The notes below the pieces were generated by a model. The model did not search any database. It saw only the letters and a program-made list of their open reading frames with translations, and was not told where the DNA came from. From Acanthornis magna (Eukaryota > Chordata > Aves > Passeriformes > Acanthizidae): a stretch of 64,000 bases of DNA. Made by a program: the position numbers and the translations under genes. The DNA lies in contig JAWUZG010000052.1 in NCBI GenBank assembly GCA_036785705.1, forward strand, positions 434,001 through 498,000. Direction: 5' to 3'. How positions within the stretch are numbered: the first letter of the stretch is position 1; each line of letters starts with the position of its first letter. Positions 12,801 through 23,284 of the stretch are shown piece by piece.

Positions 12801-15800
12801 GACTGTCCTCTTGTGCAAGCCATTAACTTACTAGGAAATACCAAGCAGGAAACTCTGCAAAGAAAGCTTTTCTTAGCTTTTGCTCTTTCCTGCTTTTAGC
12901 AACTGCTGAAAAAGGTGGCATTTTACCTGGGTTTTGGGCTGCCTGTAAGATCTGTTTCTCTAGGCATAATCTGACACTATTTAACTCCTCGTACAAAGAC
13001 TCCAAAAGCAATTTGGGTACAAGCATAAAGGTGGTCACAACCCCTAAGGTGTATGACAGAAATTGCTCTTAATGGATAGATTTCTCCCATATCTCTGCTG
13101 CAAGGGAGTATTTTAGCAATGGGAATTTTAAGAAGGAGGAGATCAGCAAAGAAAGATCAACAAATCAACCTGTAATTTGAATTCTAGAGGTGCCTTTCTA
13201 TGAGTATCTTCCTCTGTACCATCCCTCTCTTAGAATAAATTGCTGGATTTGATTAGAAAAAATGAAATGGGCTGTTTTAAATGAGGCTGATAATGTATTT
13301 ATGTGGTGGGGTCTTTTTAGGCAAAATGTCAACAATGAATTGTACCAGCACACAACACCTAGCACACAGGAGCACTCCTTTCTGTCCTTAGCTTGGGACT
13401 GATAAGCACTAAGGCTGTGTCTAGCAGTTTTTGTTGGTTTTCCTGTTTAATGTGCGGTACCCCAACAAAGAGACTGGAATTAACTAACGGTTTTTTATAA
13501 ATTACAAGCCAGAACCAATTAGCCTTTCAAATAGTTTTTCTTTCTTTAGCTCTACAGAGCAGAACACACAGTAGTAGTAGTTTATTTACTGAAGTTCTTT
13601 AATCTTGTTCTGAACGCAAATAAAGAGCTGCTGTGCTGACTAACTTTGCATAGTCAGTGTTGGGGCTTACTTTTACCTGTTGTCAAACATAAGGGCTCAG
13701 TTTTCTGTCTTGTTCTGTGTATGTGCACTGATAATATGGTGTGTGCTACTAACCTCATCCTTAAAGCTAAAAGGAGTTTGCAAATTTTCCTTTATGGACT
13801 TTTGGAAGGCAGGTTTCACTTTGCATTATTACAGTAACTTATGTCAGATGACTAGACATGCTTACAGGGTAGTAGGATCTGAATGCTCCAGTTACAGCAG
13901 AGTGAGGCAGTCCTTTTCTGGAAGACAGTCAAAAAGAAGGAGGGGTATGAGGAGGTCAGTAGAACATGGTAAGGACACTGGTTTGTAAACACACTTCTGT
14001 GAGGTTTAGTGGCTTTTAAAAATAGACAGCAAAGGTTTATAATTTTTCTGTATCATGTAGAACAAAGGCAGAATTAGATAGTAGCTAAATAGAAGCAAGA
14101 TGAGAAAGTTAAGCCAGTGAACAAGGAAGAAAAAAATACTGAGAGGCTTGTGGGCCATTGGAGAGAGGCAAGGAGTAAGGCACAGCTGCTTGGAACAAAC
14201 TGCCTTTTGACAGGAGGAAGCCAGTGTTCAGAATAAAAAGTATAGAAAGTAATTGAATGTCACCAGTGTCTAAAAATCCTCCCTGCCGTAGTGACTTCTG
14301 CATCACTTCTCAGGCATGACTGACCACATTTTTTCTCTTCTTTAGTCTGTACATCTTGGAGGTGGTGTTACATGTATTTTAAGTTTGTGAATAAAAAAAG
14401 GAGAGTGATTTAAAGATCACGAGGCAAAAAATAAATTATTATTTTGACTTTTTGTGTAAGTCAGGTGATTGCATTCAAATTCATCAAGCCTACAGTGAGT
14501 CAGATTTTGCTCTTTTTTTTTTTTTTCAGAGTGTGCAGCCTTCCTGCTATGTAATTAGATTGAAACAATCTGTAATAGTTGTTTGAAATGCCTCCTGGAA
14601 AGTTTTTCCCATACTGATGGTCAATATGGGCATAGTGCATACTGTATTCAGGTGTTTGCTTTCACGACAAAATATTAATCAAATATCAATGGAAGAAGTA
14701 CAGCTTTTAAAAACAGTTTTAGTTGATGCTTACACAATCCTGGCCCAAAATGCACAGAGAACAAATAATAGGGGTTAGTTACTGCATTTGATTTCAGGAT
14801 GCTTTTTGAGTGCCATCTAGTGTTTGCTTTCTTATTCAGAATAGTGAAACATTGGTTTTACACAACTGACTTTTCCTGTAATTGCATAAAAGACATAATA
14901 TATAATCATAATTTTATTTGAAACTTTAACAGAAGGCTTTCTGGAGATGAAGTTAGAAGGAATGCTATTTCCCTGAGGCTCAAAAATAAGAAAACAACAG
15001 AGGCTTCAATTTTTTTTTACTCCTGTAGTATTCTATAAGGTCTCTTGAATCCAACTGCTGAATTTTTTAATTTTTTTTTTATTTTTTTATTTTCAGGTCA
15101 TGTATGGAACGCTAGTTTCCATCATAGTTCTAAGATCTGTTTATATAGTATTATGGTAAGTAACCATTTAATTCAGCATTATAAGTTAAAACATAGCATT
15201 TTCATCTTTTTTTTTGGTGGGCTTAACATGAGAAATTGGCAGTGGGAGAATTTCTTTAAGTACATAGTGTTAGCCCATGGGCTTCCCTTGGTTGAAAAGG
15301 AATGGCTCATTGCCTCGCGCTTTTTTGAAGCCACTGGGATAACATTAAACTGAACTGAGATTTCTACACTTATGATCAGTGTTTACTGACAGGCATTCTG
15401 CTGGTGGCTTCAGCTGTAGCCTGAGATTTAAACAGAAATGGAGTTTATCTTCATATTGCTGGGTAGTGTGAAATCTGTTAGTAGTGTCCAGACTCTAATG
15501 ATGATACCTGGAGAGTGGTAAGACTGCAGAGCAGAACTATGACTTAGTAGTTTCCTTTCCTCTTCCCTGCTCAAATATTTAAAATTCAAATGTAAAAAAC
15601 AATAACACATGATAGCTTTTCTTACAGTTTTGATTGGATAAATCTAGTCATGATGTCATGGAAATTGAAATAAAAAGTGTAACAAACCAAAGGTATTAAA
15701 AATGTTGAGATACATTGAGAAACATTAGAATCATCAGAGCACAGACTTGGTAGGTAAAAGGGAGGAAAATGGAATTTAATCAGTGTTGGGGTAAACTCAT

Positions 15801-18800
15801 ACCTTTAGCTCTCAGGAGCTCAGTTGGTTGCCCATTTCTGTCAGTCTCCTGTGAATAATTGGTGTTCTCATGCATTTGGGGATTACTTCTGAAAATTACT
15901 TACTTCTTTCTTCTGTCGTCATTCTAAATGTGCTTTTTGTTAAACTTTGTTTCGACTTCCACATGTATCTGTTCAGGAACACAAGGAAGAATTTAAGAAA
16001 AGGTGTGAATTTGAAGTATTATAGAATCCTCAAATATTCAGAGTTGAAAGAGACCCACAAGGATCAAGTACATTCATTGATTCACCTTCCAATTGCCATT
16101 TCAGTTCACGTGGTTTGGCTTTCCCCAAGAAATTCTCACAGACCAAGTGCAAATGTTCACAGACTTTTTTATTAAGCAAGAACTTAAAACTGATAGTGTT
16201 GCAGCTTTAGAAACAATCATCAATTTGAAGGCACTTTTCAAACCTGTGAACTGGAAATTTAAATCCTCGCTCACAGATCTTAAGTGATACTACATTAATT
16301 CACCTCCAAGGGGAACTAAATTGAATCAAAATCAAGTCATTTTAATTTTGTTCTTATTCAAGGATTTTAGCACAGTTTTAGTCACTTAGATTAAATTTCT
16401 TTCTGTCTGTGTAGACAAACTCTTGGGTTTGCTATTTTTCTAGTTTTGCAAATTCCACACAGTTGTGCATTCTCATTATTTCTGAAGCATTTCATTGTCT
16501 TCTGTCTTTATCAGTAGCATCACCACCTTCCCTCCCAAAATACCATTCTGTGTTTTGCTCCAGCAAAGTCTGTCTCTGAAGTTCCACCTACTTTTCACTT
16601 CAGTTTTAGAGGCTTGGAGTGTATATTCTTAATTAGCTTGATCACTTCATTGCAACAGAGCCCTGCAAAAACTTATTTCCCCCTTTGGTGTTATTATGCA
16701 AACTGGATAGAAAGTTGGGATGGGAAGAGGAGTAGGTTTAAACTACTTCTAAATTTTAGCTAAACTACTGTTAATTTTAAATTAGTTCTGCTAGAGAAGC
16801 TGTGCCAACCTGAAGGTACCCTTTCTTTCTCTAAAATTCATCCCCAAGCACACTTTTGAATTTACTTTCTCTGCACTGTTAGAACATACTCCTGTATTTC
16901 CATAAGTAGTGCAGCACTGTGCCAAGCCTGTTCCAGCTGATGTACTGACCCTGATTTTTGCTTGTTTTTTTTCTTACTTCACTTCCTATCACTTATATTT
17001 CTTAGTGCAGGGCTTGAAGTCACTCTGAGATTAGAGTGAAAATCCCGAAGAACAGCATGTTATTCCTTCCAGGCTACTCCCTCATCCTGTCCTCACCAGT
17101 TGTTCCTCTTCCTGCCTGTTTCCCCCACGCTTTTCATCTGTTTCTTAGGTCTGCCTCCTTCCCAAGATTACAACTGGGCAAATGTAGTTCTCTCTTCACA
17201 AAGCATGTTCCCTCTTAATAAGTGATGCCAGTTGATTCCTTCACAAAACACCACTATTTATCCCCTGAACAATTCTATCTACAATTACCTAATTACCAGG
17301 ATGTTTAATATACCGTTTAGTGCTCTTTCATGTCCTGGTCTTGCCTATATCTCTAGAGCACTGTGGGGGGTTACAGTGTAGCTCCTGCCACATACTGCAT
17401 GGTGCTCTACACATTTATTAGACTAAACAAATAATAATATTGTTGGTTTATATTGGCAGTCAATTTGTGAATATGTACAGCTTGTATCTGGTTAGCTTGC
17501 CCTTTGGAAGAAGCTCTACCTTTTGTGTTTTGCACATTTTGGTTCCCAGTGCTCACAGCTCTGAAATGTGCTGTGTGTCCCACACATAGTGGAGGAAAAA
17601 GAAGCTCAGGAATGTGTTTTAACCCAGAATCTCAACCGTGCCTTCATAATGCTTAAAAATAACTTGAACAGTTCATGGCAGCCTTTCAGGGTTGAATTTG
17701 GGCTTGCTTTTGGACTTATTCTTGGGAAAAGAGCCTTCCATGTAGGAAGTTTACAATTCTGTGGTCCAACCTGAATAGGGAAAGTAAATTTATAAATGAT
17801 GCACTTCCTTGCATCTGATTCTTTAGTGTGTTTTCCATATCTTAAAGGGGATATTGTTTTCTCCCAAAATTAAATTGATATTTTTCTACTCCCAGTAGCA
17901 TTCAACTCAAAAATGAACGTAAAAGTACTGGTGTTTAATACCATTCATTTGGTTAGTTGTTGGTCATGGTGGTCTACGTTCACAAATTTTGAAAGACCAT
18001 ATTTATACAAATCCCCTCATATAGGGATATCATCTCTTGGCAAAGACCCTCTTTTTTTGAGAGAGTCCTAGTTGGTAACATGGCTTTTTTTTTTTTTTTA
18101 AATGAAAGATTATACATGGAATTGAAGAATTAGTACCTTTTAGCCAACTTTAATTTTCCCACTTTTTGGTTTTCTTCAGAGAGTGCAGTATTTAGGAAAA
18201 CAATTAGAATTGTAGAAGTAAAAGAACAGTCTCAGAGAATGTGAAATCAGGAGAGAGGAGAAATACAATATTTAAACAGATGAAATTAGAAGTTGGTATT
18301 TTTTTTCTTTTGGAGAAAAACCAAATTGATAAACTGTTTTATTTATATATAACAGTATTTCTATATGTTACACATACTTAGTGTAGTATGTATTCGTATA
18401 TTTCTGTATCTTAAAGCATTCTGAACTAAACTTTGTGTTCTTTCTCTCCCTTGAGGGTATACCCATGGCTTAGAGGTCTAGGCTATACGTCTTTAACTGT
18501 ATTTTTAATGGGATTTTTTCTCTGGAATGTGGACAACATTTTCTGTGATAAATTGAGGTGAGTTTCTTACCTTTGTCTGGATAGCTCTTAATAGCATTTT
18601 AGTATAAAGATTGGATTATTTCTGTGGTGTATATTCAAGTCCCTCTCATTGTATGTATGGTATGCTGCCTACAAAACATGCATGAGGTTTTATCCAGATT
18701 GCTCATGACTAGATTCAGCATCAACAGGTTTTTTTTAACATTTTTTTTATCCTTTAACAAATTTATTTCTTGATATTTCTCTTTAACTTCAAATTACATT

Positions 18801-21800
18801 GAGAGAATGTCACTGAAGTAATTTTGAGAATCTGTGGCTGACTAAAGCCTCCTATTCACACTTGATTTCATCTGAATGTGTTTTTATCCTGAAGGTTTGG
18901 GGTGTTTTTTGTTTTTGTTTCTGGTCTTGCCATTTCCCAGGAAAATATCAAAGCAGTAGTTCTGCAGGTTAAAGAAATACGTATTACAATATCCATGTTA
19001 CCGATAAAAAACATCCAGTTGCAATGCATGTGTTGCTCAACAAACTGGAGGAGATGGAAAGGTTAATTCCAGCATCCAGAAAAATACATTTTTGACAATT
19101 TGAAATGCTTTTATGCCACTGAGTCTGTGTTGTTCAGAATTGTCCTTGTAAGTTGCTTTGTCAGAGCCAAATAACAATGTGCTAAAAAGAAGTCTCAAGT
19201 TTGCTATCCCTTCTGGCTCTATAGTCCCTGCGCTAGGTTAGGCCAACTGAAAGTTAACCCCAACAGAATATTCTTAAAACTTTTTTTTTTAATGAATATA
19301 ATACATGATCCTCATCCCTAGAAGCACTTGATACAGATGGGATAGAGTAGTTATTTGGCAGCATAAGTGGTGGAGTTTACAGTTACTTTGCAAATATTGG
19401 CATAAGGGCTGATTTTTGGAGCTGCCTAACATCACTGGTGAGATCATAACCCCCTATTCACCAAAGCTACTGAGCTGCTGTGCTCCATGGGGCTTTTCAG
19501 CTGGTTCCTAGGCCCAAAAATTACACCAGCTGCTGAGACACTCTTTTCTATCCTCATTTCATAGAGGGACAAAGTGTTAGTATCTTTCCTGTAATACTTG
19601 TTTGATTATGGTGCTGGGAAAAAACTAAATATGCTTGTTTACTAGCTTTAATCAGAAATCTGAAGAGCCTTGGATTTCTCCAAGTGGTATTATAATTCGA
19701 ACCTTTGGAGAAAATATATTTCATTTCCTTGAAATCTTTTATTCTCTGAAGGTCTAACTTGTGAATCTTCTACCTATCTGCTCTGTTTGGTTTTAAAGTT
19801 CAAAACTGAGCTTTGATTCAGGGTTGGTTTTTCTCCATATTTTGTTAAATCTGCAGCTTATTTTGAAAAAAGAAAAAGAAAATAACAAAAAATCTGTAGC
19901 ACTCAGTTTCTCTGGTTGGAACCACACACTTTTGAATTTGAACTTTGAAATTTCCTGCCACCCAAAGGCTCGGAGGTTGTGCCAGGCTGACAGTCTGTGT
20001 TCCACTGTGTTGCTGCTGGGCTGACTCAGTTAAAGCTCTGTGCTAATATTTGTGACTGAGTAGCTTTAGACCAAGCACTGTTATGTTAAGCAATGAGGAC
20101 ATATTCCAGGAGCTGCAGATTTTTCTTCTTAACACATGCAGTCATTGTTTTCCATCTTTTTGTTTTGACTGAATGTGAAATGAAAGCAAAAAAATAAAAA
20201 GACAAGCAGATGCAAACATTTTCTCCACCATCAACCAAAGCTAGGCAATTATCTGCAGAAGTCTAGTGAGCAGGAGAATTAAGAGCAATGTAGTTCCTTC
20301 ACTTTATTTCTTTATTTCCATCCTGTAGCCCCTTCCCAAGTAGCTCACTCCCCATAACTACAAAATACCAAGCATGTTGGTGAAGTATTTCAGACCCTCT
20401 AATGCTTCCTCACTAAACACCCATTTTATCCCTGTTTTAGAGTCCAGCAGAGAAAGGCAAGTTAAGCTTCTATGGACCTGCAGAATAGGAGGTGTGATTG
20501 CCAAACTTAAAGTGATTCTGTCTGGTAAATGCCATTTCGCCTCTTGGACCTTAAACTCAGCGTTTTAGCCTATGGACAGTAGTTCACAGGGTTTTGTGGA
20601 GGAGAATGGTGGAACTAATTTGGGACTGTGGGATGCTGTAAATATGTTCCCTGAAATTTGAGTCCAGAAGTAATTGATCACTCATCATATGAAGAAATGT
20701 GTGTTTTCTTTAAATGTGTAAGAAAGTCAGTTTGCTCATATCTCTCTGTATTGGCAGTATAAAGTATAACTGCTTCTTCTCACCTGCTGATAGCCTGACT
20801 CCGTGAAGCCTCACCTGTCAAGCACATGCCCTAGATACAGAAACATAATATGTGATCTGACAATCCAACATTGTGATTTGAGATTGCTTACCTGGGAAAA
20901 AAATATCCCATTGTATAGTGTTTCTTTATTTCAGAGCACTACGAGAGAAGATGCCTCCTGTGGTGGGAGCTGTGACACAGTTTCATGCATGGTGGCATAT
21001 TCTCACAGGCCTGGGTTCTTATCTTCATATCCTGCTAAGGTAGGAAATGTTTTCTAAACTGGATGTTCACAGAGATCTTATGAGTTTTCTCAGGTTCAGA
21101 TGTACTTCAGAAAGTTGTATCATCCAGAAGAGCAGAAAAATGACTGGTGTGAGGTGTTTTTTTCTCTTTGCAGCTGATCAAAAAACTCTCTAAAACTAAT
21201 TTATATTCCTGAAAACGCAATCACTAATCTTTAAATAGTCATGGTTCTTCAAGAAAATTTAATTCAGAAGTGAGAACCTTGTGGCAGTTAAACCAAAGCT
21301 ATTTGACAGTATATTAATTTCAGAATGTAAGCCATTAATACCCATCTGTTCTTGAGCAGCAATCCTGAAGTACTTAAACATGTTTAAATTTAGGAGCTTA
21401 ACTAATCTTTTGATAGGCACTGTCGTTTCTATAAACTAGCAGGCATCCTGCTGTAGTGCAGAAAGGTGATGGCTGAAGTCATTGTAGTGGAGCTGTTTCA
21501 GAAGGGCAGGATACTAGTTTGAGGAGGAGACTTAAACAAGAACGTAAGATAGCAAGTCTGCAGCCAGCAAATTTTTGCTCTGTACCACCATCTAGTGGAA
21601 CCAGAGGCAAGTACAGAATGCAAGCTGAAATCTGTAAAGAATTTCTGCAGTTTGTTCATCATATAATGAAATAATATTTTACCACTTAACCATAGCAAAG
21701 AGAATGTCTGTTTTACATATACATTCTGTGTCATCTAGGAAACTTGATTATGTATCAAATTTTCTACATTGGACATGGTATTCACCTTTTTGTCAGATGT

Positions 21801-23169
21801 TAATATACCTAATAAAAGGAAAATGCAAGGAAAATAAGTACTTTTCCAATAGATGACGTGATAGCTTGTATTTGTATTTGTGTGTATATATATATGCGTG
21901 CATATGTAACTATACATATGTAGGTGAATATATACATAAGTATATTTATGTATATGTTTATATATATAAAATATGTCAAGGTATATGGAAAACAGTTTCT
22001 CCATTTTGGCTTACAGGTTGTCTGCTACCCTAAAGAGCTTGCGATAACATTTTAAAGAAAATTCTTTACAGGAATCAAGCATAGACAAGATTTTTCCAAC
22101 ATGCCACAAAGTGGCATCACCACTTAAACTAACTTGGGATCGTTTACAGGGAAAGATCTACAGAGAGGAGAAAGTGTCTAAGAACAAAAATGAGATACAG
22201 AATCAAGCTATGCTGCTTTTTCCCCCCTTTAACACCTGCTGTATTTTATGGTACACTGATTTAATTTCACCCTTCTAGAAAGACAGGCTCTAGTCCCTGT
22301 TCAGTTGGTTTTTTTTCTGAGGGTTTCTTTCTTTCTCCCCCCATAGGTGATACAGTAAATTAGTTTGCTGATTAGTCTGGTACGGAGCAATTTACTGGAA
22401 GCTAACATCTCCTGTTTTGAATAAATCTAGGCAGAATGGGTAGTTCTACAATCACAGAAACAATTCTTTTCTAGTTGGAAAATAAAACTGGGATCAGGGC
22501 ATCATTATTTTATATGCTGTCTTACGCATGAAATTTTAAGTATGCTTTTTTCCTTCTCAGTTTATATACAAGGACACTTTTCCTGAAACACAGGCCAAAA
22601 GTGAAGGTAAGCAAGCAATATTATGTGTTTATTAATGTACATTTGGATATCTTGTGCTCTGAACTTGTGTTGGGGCTCAGTAATTATGCCTATTAAGGTA
22701 CTGTCCTTGACTGCTGCTTACATCCCAAGGAATGCAGTTGAAATTTTCATAGAATCACAGAATGGTTTGGATTGAAAGGGACTTTAATGATTATCTAGTT
22801 TCAGCCCCCCTGCCATGGGAAGGGATACCTTCCACTAGACCAGGTTACTCATAGCCCCCAGTTACTCAAGCCTGGCCTTGAACACTTCCAGGGATGGGGC
22901 ATCCACAACTTCTCTGGACAACCTGTGCCAGTGCCTCGCCACCCTCAAAGTAAAGTATTTCTTCTTAATGTCCAAACTAAACTTACTGTCTTTCATTTTA
23001 AAGCCATTCCCCTTTCATCCTATCATTAGATTATGTTTCATAGTGTTTGGTTTCTGTTCCAAGAAATACAATATTCCAAGGAATCTTTCCCTTCTTCCTA
23101 TTTTTCTTTTGACAGTTTGTTTTTGGAATATGGCCTGTTCTTCTTGTGGAGACACCCAAGAAGCTTTGA
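3787..23169 (+). CDS. ACER3: Alkaline ceramidase 3, 3' eight coding exons (spliced, partial)
   Basis: Gene-level entry; the exons are listed separately. ACER3 is a seven-pass ER/Golgi membrane hydrolase that cleaves ceramides, preferring unsaturated long-chain ones, to sphingosine and fatty acid. Seen here: eight exons with GT-AG borders and compatible phases (53, 82, 36, 59, 102, 105, 46 and 54 nt; 537 nt in all) give 178 residues plus TGA. I recall human ACER3 as 267 residues, so this equals residues 90-267 without gaps. Diagnostic stretches are LLDELPMIYSCC (conserved Asp, human D92), VYPWLRGLGYTSL, and FHAWWHILTGLGSYLHIL, which holds two of the three zinc-binding histidines (human H217 and H221). 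The third (H81), the N-terminal calcium site and the start codon are in exons upstream of the window. No frame breaks are present, so the gene looks intact. CAPN5 follows on the same strand, as in human 11q13.5. Confidence 0.95.
3840..5968 (+). other. ACER3: ACER3 intron
   Basis: 2.1 kb AT-rich intron from gtaagt at 3840 to a cttccag acceptor ending at 5968. Short open frames are scattered on both strands, none with recognisable protein similarity. No repeat family was recognised. Confidence 0.85.
5969..6050 (+). CDS. ACER3: ACER3 coding exon (human exon 5 equivalent)
   Basis: The first base completes the Leu codon split across the previous intron, followed by YECFKYKNTVNYPLLF and LLITYSFVVSI. 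The hydrophobic second half is a membrane segment. The donor is gtaagt at 6051. The ECFK-KN-VNY-LLF pattern matches ACER3, while the second half is diverged from mammals, as is usual for its transmembrane parts. Together with the preceding exon it totals exactly 45 codons. Confidence 0.92.
6051..7197 (+). other. ACER3: ACER3 intron
   Basis: 1.15 kb AT-rich intron with a gtaagt donor and a tttccag acceptor ending at 7197. No gene or known repeat was recognised. Confidence 0.85.
7198..7233 (+). CDS. ACER3: ACER3 coding micro-exon (human exon 6 equivalent)
   Basis: A 36-nt in-frame exon encoding VYLNLKEPVFHQ (human VYLKVKEPIFHQ). The acceptor is tttccag and the donor cag|gtaaat at 7234. A longer open frame runs on into the intron, but the conserved peptide stops exactly at the donor. 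Confidence 0.93.
7234..15096 (+). other. ACER3: ACER3 intron, largest in the gene (7.9 kb)
   Basis: AT-rich intron from gtaaat at 7234 to a ttttcag acceptor ending at 15096, with several T runs near the 3' end (for example 14512-14526 and about 15070-15094). A very decayed retroelement piece may lie at about 10420-10620 (own entry). No coding exon was recognised. Confidence 0.85.
10420..10620 (+). repeat. Possible old CR1 reverse-transcriptase remnant
   Basis: Within the largest ACER3 intron, one forward frame starts DDTKFRGITEYSGGNEE and then meets stops. This resembles the DDTKLGG-type stretch near the end of the CR1 and related LINE second reading frame. The match is short and the frame is broken, so this is only a possible relic; an endogenous-retrovirus or chance origin is not excluded. 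Confidence 0.3.
15097..15155 (+). CDS. ACER3: ACER3 coding exon (human exon 7 equivalent)
   Basis: Encodes VMYGTLVSIIVLRSVYIVL plus two bases of a Trp codon (human VMYGMLVFTLVLRSIYIVTW). The acceptor is ttttcag and the donor gtaagt at 15156. It forms a membrane helix of the ceramidase. Confidence 0.93.
15156..18455 (+). other. ACER3: ACER3 intron
   Basis: 3.3 kb intron, gtaagt to an acceptor ending ttgag at 18455. A decayed CR1-like tail may lie at about 16019-16085 (own entry). Otherwise only AT-rich sequence was seen, including a T run near 18085-18100. Confidence 0.82.
16019..16085 (-). repeat. Possible degenerate CR1 3' end
   Basis: The stretch beginning tatagaatcctcaaatattc, followed by gttgaaagagacc and aaggatcaag, resembles the antisense CR1 tail (tagaatc, gttggaagggacc, agatcat). 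It is heavily diverged and short, so the assignment is tentative. Confidence 0.35.
18456..18557 (+). CDS. ACER3: ACER3 coding exon (human exon 8 equivalent)
   Basis: The first base completes the split Trp codon. The exon then encodes VYPWLRGLGYTSL, TVFLMGFFLWNVDNIF and CDKL, plus two bases of an Arg codon. The human counterpart has the same VYPWLRGLGYTSLG and WNIDNIFCESLR landmarks. The acceptor is AG at 18454-18455 and the donor gtgagt at 18558. Length is 102 nt, keeping phase with both neighbours. Confidence 0.95.
18558..20934 (+). other. ACER3: ACER3 intron
   Basis: 2.4 kb AT-rich intron from gtgagt to an atttcag acceptor ending at 20934. Short T-rich runs are present. No gene or recognised repeat was seen. 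Confidence 0.83.
20935..21039 (+). CDS. ACER3: ACER3 coding exon with HAWWH zinc-binding motif (human exon 9 equivalent)
   Basis: The first base completes an Arg codon, then ALREKMPPVVGAVTQ, FHAWWHILTGLGSYLHILL and two bases of a Ser/Arg-type codon that the next exon completes as Ser. The two histidines of HAWWH correspond to human H217 and H221, which bind the catalytic zinc in the alkaline ceramidase (CREST) fold. The acceptor is atttcag and the donor gtagga at 21040. This is the most conserved block of the gene in the window. Confidence 0.96.
21040..22560 (+). other. ACER3: ACER3 intron
   Basis: 1.5 kb intron, gtagga to a cttctcag acceptor ending at 22560. It contains the TA/TG-rich simple sequence at about 21875-21975. 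No coding sequence was recognised. Confidence 0.83.
21875..21975. repeat. TA/TG-rich simple sequence
   Basis: Alternating purine-pyrimidine tract rich in tatata, gtgtat and catatg words, degenerate rather than a clean dinucleotide array. It lies inside an ACER3 intron. The antisense open frame across it (Tyr/His/Thr-rich) is a product of the repeat and not a gene. Confidence 0.7.
22561..22606 (+). CDS. ACER3: ACER3 coding exon (human exon 10 equivalent)
   Basis: The first base completes a Ser codon, followed by LYTRTLFLKHRPKVK (human LYTRTLYLRYRPKVK). The acceptor is cttctcag and the donor aag|gtaagc at 22607. It ends in phase 0. Confidence 0.95.
22607..23115 (+). other. ACER3: ACER3 last intron, largely filled by a CR1 copy
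   Basis: 509-nt intron from gtaagc to a ttttgacag acceptor ending at 23115. More than half of it is an antisense CR1 3' end (about 22748-23030), leaving about 85 nt of unique sequence before the acceptor. Confidence 0.88.
22748..23030 (-). mobile_element. CR1 LINE 3' fragment in the last ACER3 intron
   Basis: Begins with the reversed CR1 tail (tcatagaatcacagaatgg), then antisense body words: ctgccatggg, cactagaccaggtt, cttgaacacttccagggatg, ctgtgccagtgcctcgccac and agtaaagtatttcttc. It is inserted opposite to the ACER3 transcript. It is the only unambiguous CR1 in the first 34 kb. Confidence 0.93.
23116..23169 (+). CDS. ACER3: ACER3 terminal coding exon (human exon 11 equivalent) and stop
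   Basis: Encodes FVFGIWPVLLVETPKKL then TGA at 23167-23169. Human ends FLFGIWPVILFEPLRKH, so the FGIWPV core and the total length agree while the last residues differ (ETPKKL against EPLRKH). Both tails are basic at the end. An unrelated open frame crosses this exon in another phase and should not be used. Confidence 0.92.
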   Translation, partial: FVFGIWPVLLVETPKKL

Positions 23170-23210
23170 CTGAGCCCTGGGCAGCCACACGCAATCACCT
23201 GGCCTGGCTG

Positions 23211-23284
23211 AATAAAGCATTTCAACAGTTACTCTGGCTGAAGTGTCAAAATTATGGATCAATCCAAGTACCATTGCTAATAAA
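23211..23284 (+). terminator. ACER3: Two proximal AATAAA poly(A) signals
   Basis: Canonical AATAAA hexamers at 23211-23216 and 23279-23284, within about 110 nt of the ACER3 stop. If used they would give an unusually short 3' UTR. Hexamers are common by chance in AT-rich DNA, so use is unproven. Confidence 0.35.
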
